Source: Anaerolineales bacterium (GTDB taxonomy: Bacteria > Chloroflexota > Anaerolineae > 4572-78 > J111). From it: a stretch of 64,000 nucleotides of DNA. Where the stretch lies: the NCBI GenBank assembly GCA_020634855.1, contig JACKAU010000005.1, forward strand, positions 558,001 through 622,000. The letters run 5' to 3'. Below are positions 43,032 to 52,657 of the stretch, in pieces. The notes beneath the pieces were generated by a model, which was given only the letters and a program-made list of their open reading frames with translations, made no database searches and was not told where the DNA came from. Both the position numbers and the translations under genes were made by a program. Position 1 is the stretch's first letter. Every line of letters begins with the position of its first letter.

Positions 43032-43979
43032 TTAAGCTAACGAAAGCGCCTGTTCGATTTGTTTGAGTATATCTGTTGATAACTCAACTTCGCTGCCGCC
43101 CACATTGTCTTCAACCTGAGAGACGCGGGTGGCGCCGGTGATGACGCTACTCACACCCGGATCGCGCAGCAGCCAAGCCAAGGCCAATTGAGCGCGGGTG
43201 ATGCCCAGTTCATCGGCAATCGGTTTCAAGCGGCGCACCCGTTCAACGTTGGCATCGTTAATGTAACGCTCTTTGGCCCACGGTTCGCGGTAAAAACGGG
43301 AATCATCAGGAATGCCGTTGTCGTATTTGCCGGTTAGAAGGCCCATCGCCAACGGTGAGAAGGGAACGAGGCCAATCCCACGCGGCTTAGTTACGGGCAA
43401 AATTTGGTTTTCTACCCGGTCGCGATAAACCATCGAATATTGGGGTTGCTCAACTTGCGGCGGGTGCAGCAAATACCGCTCGCATAGCGCCACGGCCTCC
43501 GCAATTTGGCTGGCTGGCCACTCGGATGTCCCCCAGTAGAGCACTTTGCCCTGCTCGATTAGCGTGTGCATAGCCCGCGCGGTTTCCAATATGGGGGTTT
43601 CGGGATCGGGCCGGTGGCAAAAGTAAATGTCGACGTAATCGGTGCCCAGATTTTGCAGGCTGCGGTCGATGCTTTCCATAATGTGCTTGCGCGACAACCC
43701 ACGATCGTTGATGTCGTCGCTCATCGGCCAAAACACTTTGGTCGAAATAACCAACGTGTGGCGGGGATATGACTTGAGCAATTGCCCCATCTGTTTTTCG
43801 GCTTCGCCGTTACCGTAGATATCGGCCAGATCGTAAAAGTTGATGCCGAGTTCGTAGGCTCGTTCCACCACCCGGCGAGCCTCGTCGTCGGCAACTTTGC
43901 CTTCGCCATAATTGATCCAGCCACCCAACGCGACAGTACTAACTTGTAGGCCGGCTGTGCCCAAATGTCGATAGTTCAT
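43032..43979 (-). CDS. Aldo/keto reductase
   Basis: 315 residues, a TIM barrel using NADPH. Catalytic tetrad: Asp and Tyr in 'NFYDLADIYGNGEAE', Lys in 'VISTKVFWP', His in 'YFCHRPDPETP'. Cofactor site near the C-terminus: 'VITGATRVSQVEDNV'. 'SEWPASQIAEAV', 'QPQYSMVYR' and 'GLVPFSPLAMGLLTGKY' place it near the potassium-channel beta-subunit-like group of bacterial reductases. Substrate unknown. It is monocistronic. Confidence 0.93.
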   Translation of the reverse strand: MNYRHLGTAGLQVSTVALGGWINYGEGKVADDEARRVVERAYELGINFYDLADIYGNGEAEKQMGQLLKSYPRHTLVISTKVFWPMSDDINDRGLSRKHIMESIDRSLQNLGTDYVDIYFCHRPDPETPILETARAMHTLIEQGKVLYWGTSEWPASQIAEAVALCERYLLHPPQVEQPQYSMVYRDRVENQILPVTKPRGIGLVPFSPLAMGLLTGKYDNGIPDDSRFYREPWAKERYINDANVERVRRLKPIADELGITRAQLALAWLLRDPGVSSVITGATRVSQVEDNVGGSEVELSTDILKQIEQALSLA

Positions 43980-44044
43980 TTCTTACCTTTCTGTTTGGGG
44001 TCGATTATTGGTAGTTAGTCCGGTTAAGTGAAAAAGGGGCAGAA

Positions 44045-44788
44045 TTACTCTTCTTCGTTGTTCTGGCTTTGGTTGGCCTCGCGCTTGGCCTGTTGGATGA
44101 GCTTAGTGGTCACGTTTTGGGCGTAAACGCACATCGCGCCATTCTGGCCAATACGGCGATCATAAACCGGAAATCCTTCGATGATGAGTTTGTCTTCCGG
44201 GAAGTTTGCGATTGATTCTTTAACTTTACTCCACTGCTTTTTGGCAATAAACACCAAATAGGTGGTCGGTTCGCTCGGGGGGCGAGGCAGCCCCTTGGGT
44301 AAACTGGGAGACTTTGCGCTTTGCAAACTGGTGAGAACAACTTTTTCTTTCTCGATAATTCGGCCAGGTTTGCCGATTAAGGTCATTTTCACCGTATCCG
44401 CCTCTCCTTTCACGGCAGCTAATAGTTGGCCGAGCAACGGTTTTAATTCGGCCCAATTAATTGGTTTAACGTTTTTGTCTTCCTTTGATTTCTTGGGGGT
44501 TTTATGGGTAAAAACCCGCCAACGCTCCTGGGCAGATAGCTTGTTTTTGGCAACTTTAAAAAACACCCCACCTCGAGTTCGTTGCCGGGCGCCGTCGTTT
44601 GTTTTGAGGCCGCCGTCATTTTCTAATTTGACCGTTTCCGCCAACAACTCCAGCACGCGTTCGTCGCCAACAACTTTGACTAGGCGCTCAATGGTATTTA
44701 ACGGCGTGGACTCGGATTCACCTAAGGCTTTTGCAACTTTTCGGGTGGTTTCTGATAGTGTAATTTTGGGGGGTCTTGTTTTTTCCAT
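44045..44788 (-). CDS. PHAX RNA-binding domain protein
   Basis: 247 residues. The first half fits the PHAX RNA-binding fold: 'KVAKALGESESTPLNTIERL', 'VKVVGDERVLELLAETV', then the signature 'GGLKTNDGARQRTRGGVFFK'. In eukaryotes this domain binds snRNA for export; related proteins occur in a few bacterial groups with unknown role. The second half is different and lacks a named domain ('TTYLVFIAKKQWSKVKESIA', 'FPVYDRRIGQNGAMCVYAQN'), ending in a Gln/Asn/Glu-rich tail. It is highly basic in the middle, which fits RNA binding. No operon partner. Confidence 0.75.
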   Translation of the reverse strand: MEKTRPPKITLSETTRKVAKALGESESTPLNTIERLVKVVGDERVLELLAETVKLENDGGLKTNDGARQRTRGGVFFKVAKNKLSAQERWRVFTHKTPKKSKEDKNVKPINWAELKPLLGQLLAAVKGEADTVKMTLIGKPGRIIEKEKVVLTSLQSAKSPSLPKGLPRPPSEPTTYLVFIAKKQWSKVKESIANFPEDKLIIEGFPVYDRRIGQNGAMCVYAQNVTTKLIQQAKREANQSQNNEEE

Positions 44789-45031
44789 AGCCTCCTTACT
44801 CCCTCATCACAAGGAGTATAGCATAAGATTCAGCCATCTACAATGCTGAGGCCTAACTTTAATAATAATTCGCTTAAATCCATTGGGTTGTGATGGAATG
44901 GGGCTTGAATTTTTAAAATTTTACTTCTTGCCAAAAGTTCTATAGCTTTTCCGTCGAAAAATCGTTATAATGGTGGGGATAATTGGGCAGGTCAGGAACT
45001 GCTTATCAGCGTCAGTTTCGGGAGTATGTGA

Positions 45032-48000
45032 ATGAAGATGAAAATTTGGGGAGCGCGCGGATCGATTCCCGCTCCTCTAGCGCCGCAGACTGTTCGAGAG
45101 AAGATCATTGCGGCGTTTCTTAGTATGGCTGAAATAGAGCAAGAGCAGTTACGGGAGAAACTTCTCTCAGCTATTTTAGCGCAATCGGAATTTGCCGGCG
45201 CCGGCACTGAGTCAGATGAGGCCAGGCAAAAGCGTCAGCTCAAACGGCGTAAGGTCGTTGAAGATTATCTGAACGACCTGTCGCCCTTAGCCGGCAGCAC
45301 CGCCGGCAGTAATACGCCCTGCATCGAAGTACGAGAAGACGATACGCTGTTCATCATCGACGCCGGTTCGGGTATTCGCTCCTTAGGTTTGGAACTGATG
45401 CAAGGCCCTTGGGGAAAGGGCCAGGGGACCATTCACCTTTTTTTTAGTCATCCCCACTGGGACCACATTCAGGGGTTTCCCTTTTTTCGACCCGCCTTTG
45501 TCCCGGGCAACCAAATCCACATTTATAGCATCCATGATATCGAAACGGCATTAAGACGCCAGCAAGAAAAAATCAGCTTTCCGGTTCCGCTTGATTACAT
45601 GGCGGCTACCATAAAATTTAACCGGATCAAACCGGGTGAGGTGTGTGAAATTGACGATGTGCGCGTTCGTAACATCCGCAACTTCCACCCCGGCGATTCG
45701 TACAGTTTTCGCTTTGAGAAAGGTGAGAAAGCCTTTGTCTATGCCAGCGATGCGTCTTACCCGGAAGGGACGGATTTGCGGCCTTACCTCAATTTTTTTG
45801 CCGATGCCGACCTGCTGATATTCGACTCTCAATTTACCCAAAAAGAGTCTGATGAAAAAGAAGATTGGGGACACAGTTCCTCGTTTTTTGGGGTAGAGAT
45901 GGCTCAACGGTCCAATGTAAAAACCTTACTACTCTACCATTACGACCCCACTTACTCCGATGAAGATTTGGAGAAAATCTTAGCCGATACATTGAAGTTT
46001 CAGGAGAATCAGTATCCTTCCTCGCCCCCGGTTAATGTTCTCATTGCCCAGGAAGGCCAGGTTTTTGATCTGACGCCGGTCAAAAAGACCCAGGTCCAAC
46101 AAGTGCCTGGTAGCAAGGCCGCCATTCTTAAACCCACCGGCATTTTTGATGAACATGTGGCCATTGAATTGCGCGGCCAATTTTTTGATATGGTCGATAA
46201 AGATCGTCCTGCCTATTTAATCATCGACATGTCAGGGGTCGAGATGCTGCAAGTAGCCGGCTTACGGGCGCTGGTCAAACTCCGCAACGATCAGCACGGC
46301 ATTCCGATGGCCTTGGCCGAACCGTCGCCCAATGTTCAGCAGCTCATTGAGTTGGCCGGCTATTTGGATTTTTTCGCCATTTATCCATCCGTTCACGCCG
46401 CACTCAACGCGCTGCGTTCGCGTGAAACCTTGAATTTGCCCGGCCAGACGCTCAAAGATCGTTACCGGATAGATTACAAAATTGGCGAAGGTCGGTTGGG
46501 GACGGTTTTCAAAGCGACCGATATGGAGCAAAATGTACCGGTAGCAATTAAAATCCTCTCACCCTCTTTCAGTGATGGAGCCATTGAAAAATTCCTGCGG
46601 CAGGCCCGGCAAATTATCGAACTCATTCATCCCAACATCGCCGATGTATATGATTGCGATGTCGATCGGGGCATCTCTTTTATGGCTGAGGAGTACCTCG
46701 AAGGGCGAACGCTGCGCGATCTCATCGACGATTACCCCAGCCGGCCGCTGCCGTTTGAAACCGTGTTGTCAATTGTCGATAATATCGCCCAAGCCCTTGA
46801 ATATGCTCACGCTGTCGATGTGGTTCATGGCGATTTAAAGCCGAAAAATGTGTTGTTAGCCAACGGCGGCATCAAGATTAGTGATTTTGGGCTGGGCCGC
46901 CTGGAAAGCGGTCGCCCCTTAGTCAATATTAATGTGCCGTTGGCCTTGGTGACCGCTCGTTATTTGGCGCCGGAGCAAGTGCTGGGGCATCCCATTGATG
47001 CCCGGACGGATCTGTACGCATTGGGGGTGATCTTGTATGAAATGCTCACCGGCCAGTCGCCCTTTAAAGGCTCTGATCAGGAGGTGCTGGAACAACAGCT
47101 CAACAAGCTACCGGCGCCGCCGCGTGAAATCAACCCCAAAATTCCGTTGATGCTGGATCATCTCATTTTGAGGTTATTGGAAAAGGATCCCAATAAGCGG
47201 TACGGTACGGCCCGGCAGGTTCGCTCGATTCTTAACAGTATCTCCTTGAACGGCAGTGGGGAAATAGAACGTCAAAAGTACAACCACGAACAGTGGCCTG
47301 CTTTGGTTGGCCGCCAGAAAGAACTGCAAATCCTTTTTGAATTATGGGCAAAGACGCGGCAGGGGCAAGGGCAGGTGGTGCTGCTCAACGGTGGGGCCGG
47401 CTTGGGAAAAACCCGCTTGATTCGCGAGTTTGTCGCCAGTCTGGATGATACCACCGTTCTAATGGGCACGTGTCAGAAGTTGGAGGGGAGTCCCCCCTAC
47501 TATCCTTTCATTGGTGCAGTGAAAAGTTATTTTAACAACACGCTGGCCGAGGAAATTGAAAGCCATACCGGCCAGGTCTGGACCGAACTTGTCCAGCTTA
47601 TTCCCGAGGCCGGCCAGATCGTACCTGATGTCCCGTTGCCCCCCTTTGAGGACTCAACGACCCGAACAAGTTTGGCCACCCTGACCGACTCGATTGCCGA
47701 GGCAACCACCCGGCGGCCGTGGTTATTGGTTCTTGATGAGATACAGTGGATCGATCAGGCCAGCCTGAAACTGCTCAAATATCTGGCCCATCGCGCCGAA
47801 CACGTGTCGCTGATGCTGGTTGGCATATATGAGAACGATAGTATTGAAACCAGTGAATCGTTGGCCGATGCCTTTACGAAGCTGGACAGTCAGGCTAATT
47901 GTACCCGACTCTCTTTGGAGCCACTGACTCAGGCTGAGACCACCGCGCTGTTGGAAAATATTTGGTCGCAGTCGGTTCCGGTGGATATTAGTGCGACAAT

Positions 48001-49951
48001 TTATGACCGATCTTTGGGTAACCCGCTGTTTATCGAGCAGATTGCCCAAGGGTTAGCTGATGAAGAGCTTATCAACTGGCAGGCCGGCCGGTGGAATTTT
48101 GTACCCATTGACCCGGAGCAGCTATCGCTTAATCTTGATCACGCGATCCGGCGTCGTTTTGCGCGGCTCAACCGGGAAACCCAAACTCTGCTCAATCAGG
48201 CCGCCATTCTGGGCGAAGAATTCACCTTCGGGAATTTGGCCGAAATGAGTACGCTTTCGGTGGAGGATGCTCTGGGTTGTTTAGATACCGCTTTAGAGCG
48301 ACAACTGTTGGAGGAAGGGATTGGCGAGCAGCGGCTGCGCTTTAGCCATACGCAAATCCAGGAGACCATCTATCGGCAGTTGAACTCGATGAAGCGGCGC
48401 ATGCTTCACCAGGAGGCGGGGGAGGCCTTGGAGCGGCGTCAGCTTCATATGAAAGAGGTTGCCAATCAACTGGCCTACCATTTTCTACAGGCCGGTGAGC
48501 TAGAGCGAGGGTTAGCGCACAGCATTCGGGCGGCCACTCACGCGAGTATTATCTACGCTAATCAAACGGCTTTGTTTTGGTACAGCCGCGCTCTGGAGGT
48601 CATGGATGATTTGAGCGATGAGCGTTCGGTTCAGTACCGATCCTTTGAGATTTTGATGGCGCGGGAGCAGATTTACAACAACCTCGGCCGCCGATCGGCG
48701 CAGTTGGCGGATTTGGTGGCGCTGCAAAAATTAGCCCAGGCGTTGAAAGAACCGGCCAAACAGGCGCTCATTCATAACCGCCGTTCGGCTTTCGAACAGA
48801 TTTCCAGCCATCTCAGTGAGGCCCTCAGTGAAGCGCAAGCCGGCCTTATTGCGGCGCAGCAGTCGGGCAACTTACTGGTTGAAAGCAAGAGTTTGCTGCA
48901 AATGGCTCAGTTAGCGATCCACCAAGGCCACTTCGAACAGGCCCGCCAACATCTGCGAATTATTCTTGATAAACTCAAACGGACCAATAACCAACAGGAC
49001 GAGGCCGAAATTATCAACAGTTTAGGTACGGTGCAAAAACTTATGGGGAATTACTCGGAGTGCAGCACCTACTACCAACAGGCCCTGGCGATGAGTCAAT
49101 TGGTGGGCGATCGGCAGGGTCAGGCCACTTATCTAAGCAATCTGGCCGAGGTCCTGCTGATCAAAGGCGATTATGATCGCGCCGAGTGGTACCAGAAACA
49201 AGCCTTACTCCTCAATCAGATGATTGGTAAATCGCAGGGGGAAGCCCTATGCCTGAACCGGCTGGCCCGCATTTATAAAGCGGTGGGACAGTATGACCTG
49301 GCCCTGGATAACATTAAATCGGCCCGAAATCTGCATCGGATCATTGAAGATGGTCAGGGTGAAGCGGCCGATCTGCAAACATTAGGTGCGATCTACGCTT
49401 TGCAGAGCAGCGATTATGTCACGGCTCGTGATTATATTGGGCAAGCGTTAGAACTGGCGCAATACTCGAAAAACAAAGTTCTGGAAGTGGATACCTGGTT
49501 GGAATTTGGCCTGGCTCTGGAAGGCTTGCAAGATTATGAAAAAGCCTGTAACGCCTTTGAGCAGATGCGGGCAATTCAGAAAAAGACCAAATATCAGCGC
49601 GGCAGCTTAGACGCCGAAGCCGGCCTGGCTCGCTGTTTGGTGCAAGAGGGCAAACTGCCCGAGGCCCAGCAAAAAATTGAGATTGTTTTTAACCAGCTTG
49701 CCCTGGCTAACGAAGCCTGGCCCGTAAAGTATCCGGCCCACCTTTATCTCTCCGCCCATCACATCTTCTCCCAAGTAGGTGATCCTCAGAAAGCCGCCGA
49801 CGCGCTCGATCGCGGCCACACTTGGCTGCAGAGGCGCTCTGAAAAGATCAACAATCTTGAGTGGCGAGCCTCTTTTCTTGAGAATATTGCTGACCACCAG
49901 AAACTAACCAAACTGGTTACTCACCACGCCAAAGCCACTACGGCAAACTAA
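45032..49951 (+). CDS. Multidomain signalling protein: metallo-beta-lactamase, STAS, Ser/Thr kinase, AAA ATPase, TPR
   Basis: 1639 residues. Metallo-beta-lactamase fold (1-350), with 'SHPHWDHIQG' (H140, H142, D144, H145) and 'RNFHPGD'. STAS domain (about 365-465) lacking the usual phosphorylatable Ser: 'DMSGVEMLQVAGLRAL'. Kinase (480-745) with G-loop GEGRLG (485-490), Lys507, 'VHGDLKPKNVLL' (Asp601, without the Arg of HRD) and DFG (618-620). AAA-type ATPase (about 757-1090) with Walker A 'GGAGLGKTRL' (787-796) and Walker B 'LLVLDEIQWID'. Then TPR repeats (about 1150-1610; for example 'GEALCLNRLARIYKAVGQYD'). ATPase plus TPR after a kinase is known in bacterial kinases; the N-terminal addition of MBL and STAS is the novelty. 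Confidence 0.9.
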   Translation: MKMKIWGARGSIPAPLAPQTVREKIIAAFLSMAEIEQEQLREKLLSAILAQSEFAGAGTESDEARQKRQLKRRKVVEDYLNDLSPLAGSTAGSNTPCIEVREDDTLFIIDAGSGIRSLGLELMQGPWGKGQGTIHLFFSHPHWDHIQGFPFFRPAFVPGNQIHIYSIHDIETALRRQQEKISFPVPLDYMAATIKFNRIKPGEVCEIDDVRVRNIRNFHPGDSYSFRFEKGEKAFVYASDASYPEGTDLRPYLNFFADADLLIFDSQFTQKESDEKEDWGHSSSFFGVEMAQRSNVKTLLLYHYDPTYSDEDLEKILADTLKFQENQYPSSPPVNVLIAQEGQVFDLTPVKKTQVQQVPGSKAAILKPTGIFDEHVAIELRGQFFDMVDKDRPAYLIIDMSGVEMLQVAGLRALVKLRNDQHGIPMALAEPSPNVQQLIELAGYLDFFAIYPSVHAALNALRSRETLNLPGQTLKDRYRIDYKIGEGRLGTVFKATDMEQNVPVAIKILSPSFSDGAIEKFLRQARQIIELIHPNIADVYDCDVDRGISFMAEEYLEGRTLRDLIDDYPSRPLPFETVLSIVDNIAQALEYAHAVDVVHGDLKPKNVLLANGGIKISDFGLGRLESGRPLVNINVPLALVTARYLAPEQVLGHPIDARTDLYALGVILYEMLTGQSPFKGSDQEVLEQQLNKLPAPPREINPKIPLMLDHLILRLLEKDPNKRYGTARQVRSILNSISLNGSGEIERQKYNHEQWPALVGRQKELQILFELWAKTRQGQGQVVLLNGGAGLGKTRLIREFVASLDDTTVLMGTCQKLEGSPPYYPFIGAVKSYFNNTLAEEIESHTGQVWTELVQLIPEAGQIVPDVPLPPFEDSTTRTSLATLTDSIAEATTRRPWLLVLDEIQWIDQASLKLLKYLAHRAEHVSLMLVGIYENDSIETSESLADAFTKLDSQANCTRLSLEPLTQAETTALLENIWSQSVPVDISATIYDRSLGNPLFIEQIAQGLADEELINWQAGRWNFVPIDPEQLSLNLDHAIRRRFARLNRETQTLLNQAAILGEEFTFGNLAEMSTLSVEDALGCLDTALERQLLEEGIGEQRLRFSHTQIQETIYRQLNSMKRRMLHQEAGEALERRQLHMKEVANQLAYHFLQAGELERGLAHSIRAATHASIIYANQTALFWYSRALEVMDDLSDERSVQYRSFEILMAREQIYNNLGRRSAQLADLVALQKLAQALKEPAKQALIHNRRSAFEQISSHLSEALSEAQAGLIAAQQSGNLLVESKSLLQMAQLAIHQGHFEQARQHLRIILDKLKRTNNQQDEAEIINSLGTVQKLMGNYSECSTYYQQALAMSQLVGDRQGQATYLSNLAEVLLIKGDYDRAEWYQKQALLLNQMIGKSQGEALCLNRLARIYKAVGQYDLALDNIKSARNLHRIIEDGQGEAADLQTLGAIYALQSSDYVTARDYIGQALELAQYSKNKVLEVDTWLEFGLALEGLQDYEKACNAFEQMRAIQKKTKYQRGSLDAEAGLARCLVQEGKLPEAQQKIEIVFNQLALANEAWPVKYPAHLYLSAHHIFSQVGDPQKAADALDRGHTWLQRRSEKINNLEWRASFLENIADHQKLTKLVTHHAKATTAN

Positions 49952-49957
49952 ATAGTA

Positions 49958-52657
49958 TTAGTGAAGTTGAATCGTTTCCAACTGAACCGCCCGACCAGGG
50001 TAAACGGCTCCTTGGGGATCGATTGCGCTGACCCGCTCATTGAAACGATTGTACAGACCGACGACTAAGGCATAGTCACCTGGTGCCAAATCCGGCGGCA
50101 AAGTAATGCGATGGGTATCGGCCAGGACGGTGGCCACCGGCCAATCTGGCACCGGCATTGTCCCGTCGTGAGGGATGCCATCGTGTCCGGCCACCAACTC
50201 CCCATTGCCATCTAATAGTTGCGTAAAGACGGTTAATCGTTGGGTCTGCGGATCAAGCGCACGCCAGTAAAGGGTTATCGTGACGGCATCGCCGGTGACG
50301 TCCGTGTGGTGATCCACTAGTTCAATTCCGCCGGTGAATCGAGCCGGGGCGATGAGCGGCACCGGATTGGGCCGGAAGGTGTAAAGCGAAACATCGCCCA
50401 CATCGCCAAAGTTGTAGGTGGCTAATAGTTCGCCACGATTGGCGGCGACGTTATGCAGCGCATCCTGGTTGGGGCCGGTGGGTAAGATCCAAACCTGGTC
50501 AAGCCCCTGCATCAGATCGGTCGGTTTGGCCGCTCGTCCGGCGGCAACGGTTCGATCGGTCAGGTTGGGATCGAAGGAAGCCAACTTCAGATCAAGTACA
50601 TCGGCGACGAAGGGGTAAACCTGACGATACGTATCCTGATCACTCACAATAACCCGTTCGCCCGCAGCGCGATCGGCCATGAAACCGGTGAACGTACCCA
50701 GATCGGTGTTATCGAGCTGGTGGTTGGTGTAGGCTCGAATGGTCAGAGGGGTGAGCACGACCAAGGCCAATGCTGTCAGACTGCCCAGAACGAGGGGAGC
50801 GCGGGCGTGCAGGCTAGCTAATCGGGGGGAACGGGCCTCAATGGGCCAGATGATCAGCCCGAATTCCAAGCCCAAGGCGGCTAAGGTGAGAAAACGGGCT
50901 ACGACCACGAAGATAAGCAGCCAGCCGTCGTTGGGCAGCATTACGAAATAAATCGGCTGCTCCAACACGTTTAGCCCGGTCAAAATCAAGGCATAGATCA
51001 ACCCGCGTCCGGTGGGCATAAGTAAGATGATAAAGGGTAGCAGGTAAACCAGAAATTGCGGGCTATAGCCTTTTGAGTAAAGCATAAAAATAATCACCGT
51101 TAGCCCGCCGAAGGCCACCAGGTTGCGCGGCTGCTTGTAATTGGCCGGTCGGGTGAAGAGATAGGCATACCCCCCGGCAAAAGCCAAGGTAATTAAGAAC
51201 CAGACCCCGCCCGGCCAGCCGTTATGGATGGCAAAGCTGGCCTGCGTCACATTGGGATCGAGCCGGTCGCCGCCAACTTGACCAAAGCCGTAATAGCCTT
51301 CGGCCACCGCCCAAACCGTTTCCCACGAAGAGCGGCCCAGTATCGAACGGAAGGAGACCAGCCACCATTGCGGGCTGCCATCGAGGGCCGGCAGAATGAT
51401 AAAGGGCGCTAACAGCACCATCACCGTCAACCCGATCACTACTACAAAGAGACCGGCCTCAACCCCGGCCTCACGATTATTATGACGATACTGGTACCAT
51501 AAGCGGCGAAGCGCCACCGGCAGCATGAGAATAGGAATGATTTTGACCATAAACCCCACACCGATGGCCATGGCTGAGAAGAGACGACGGTCGCTTATAA
51601 TGAGATCGAGGGCCAGGAGAATGAAAAATAGGGCTACGCTATCGAAAAAGCCCAGCATGGCGTACACTGGCGGGAACAGGCCGACGTAAAACCACAACAC
51701 TCGTGTAACGGTAGTTGAGGATTGAAACAGTTTTCGGGCTAAGCGATAGATCAGCACAAAGTTGCCCACCTCAAACAAGACAAAGGTGAAGCCCATAATG
51801 AGAATGAACCAGAGGCGCGGATCATCTGACCAAGGCGGCAGCAGCAGCGATAACCGGTAGGCCCCAACGCTCAACCACGGCACCAGCGGCGGCCATTCCA
51901 GCCAAAAGTCCAAAAAGGGGAACAGCGAGTAGTCAGACAAAGCCGCGATGCCGAAGTAGGTGTCGAAATCTGACCAGTCGCGGATGAAGCCGCCGGGCCG
52001 CAGCAGCAAGAGGGTCAATAAACGAAACGTTAGGAACAGCGCCAGTAAAAACCAGAAATCAGAAATGGCCGAGATAGGGTCTGGTAAGACAACTTCCGGT
52101 TCCGGTTCAGGCTCCGGTTCGGGGTGAGGGGGTGGTTCCGGACGGGAGCCGGGTTCGGGTTCGAGCGCGGTTTCCGGGGGCGCAGTAGGTCGCGGCGGTG
52201 GCGGTGGAGTCAGGATTTTTGACGGCGGCGGCGCCGGTTTGTTGAAAGAAACGACTTTTTTGGGACCAACGGTTGGCTCTGGGAGGGCGTCGAAATCAAG
52301 GGCGGCGGTGCGACCTTCTTGCAGCGCCTCTTGAATCGCCGCCTCAAGGTCATCGTTGGGTGTGGCCGGGGGACGTTTTGGGTCCAAGGTGGGTTTGGCC
52401 AGCGCCGCAAAATCAACATCGATCGGCAGATCGGCCTGAGCGGCTTCAAAGAGGGCCTGTTGAATCTCGTCAACCGGACCGGGCCGCGGCCCTTGGTCGA
52501 TGTCGAGGATGAGTTGGCCGGCATCGGGTGAGTCGTGATCAGAGTCGGGCGGCGGCGACTTCTTGGCCAGGCCGTTTTGGCCGCTGCCTTCAGATGATTG
52601 ATCCATTTTTGATTTTTCTTCGCCGCCGGATGGCAGGCTTGATTTTTGGTGACTCAT
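49958..52657 (-). CDS. GT-C membrane glycosyltransferase with acidic Pro-rich N-terminus and C-terminal beta module
   Basis: 899 residues from the ATG at 52657, which overlaps the stop of the GT2 gene as ATGA and has GGGAG upstream; another ATG at 52675 is less well placed. The first about 205 residues are disordered and Pro/Glu-rich, including a repeated PE run ('PHPEPEPEPEPEVV'). A GT-C membrane domain follows ('WSDFDTYFGIAALSDY', 'FLDFWLEWPPLVPWLS', 'VMVKIIPILMLPVALRRLW' region). The C-terminus carries the beta-rich module of the other glycosyltransferases ('ITLYWRALDPQTQRLTVFTQ', 'LPPDLAPGDYALVVGLYN'). The GT2 neighbour probably makes its polyprenyl-phosphate sugar donor. Confidence 0.82.
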   Translation of the reverse strand: MSHQKSSLPSGGEEKSKMDQSSEGSGQNGLAKKSPPPDSDHDSPDAGQLILDIDQGPRPGPVDEIQQALFEAAQADLPIDVDFAALAKPTLDPKRPPATPNDDLEAAIQEALQEGRTAALDFDALPEPTVGPKKVVSFNKPAPPPSKILTPPPPPRPTAPPETALEPEPGSRPEPPPHPEPEPEPEPEVVLPDPISAISDFWFLLALFLTFRLLTLLLLRPGGFIRDWSDFDTYFGIAALSDYSLFPFLDFWLEWPPLVPWLSVGAYRLSLLLPPWSDDPRLWFILIMGFTFVLFEVGNFVLIYRLARKLFQSSTTVTRVLWFYVGLFPPVYAMLGFFDSVALFFILLALDLIISDRRLFSAMAIGVGFMVKIIPILMLPVALRRLWYQYRHNNREAGVEAGLFVVVIGLTVMVLLAPFIILPALDGSPQWWLVSFRSILGRSSWETVWAVAEGYYGFGQVGGDRLDPNVTQASFAIHNGWPGGVWFLITLAFAGGYAYLFTRPANYKQPRNLVAFGGLTVIIFMLYSKGYSPQFLVYLLPFIILLMPTGRGLIYALILTGLNVLEQPIYFVMLPNDGWLLIFVVVARFLTLAALGLEFGLIIWPIEARSPRLASLHARAPLVLGSLTALALVVLTPLTIRAYTNHQLDNTDLGTFTGFMADRAAGERVIVSDQDTYRQVYPFVADVLDLKLASFDPNLTDRTVAAGRAAKPTDLMQGLDQVWILPTGPNQDALHNVAANRGELLATYNFGDVGDVSLYTFRPNPVPLIAPARFTGGIELVDHHTDVTGDAVTITLYWRALDPQTQRLTVFTQLLDGNGELVAGHDGIPHDGTMPVPDWPVATVLADTHRITLPPDLAPGDYALVVGLYNRFNERVSAIDPQGAVYPGRAVQLETIQLH

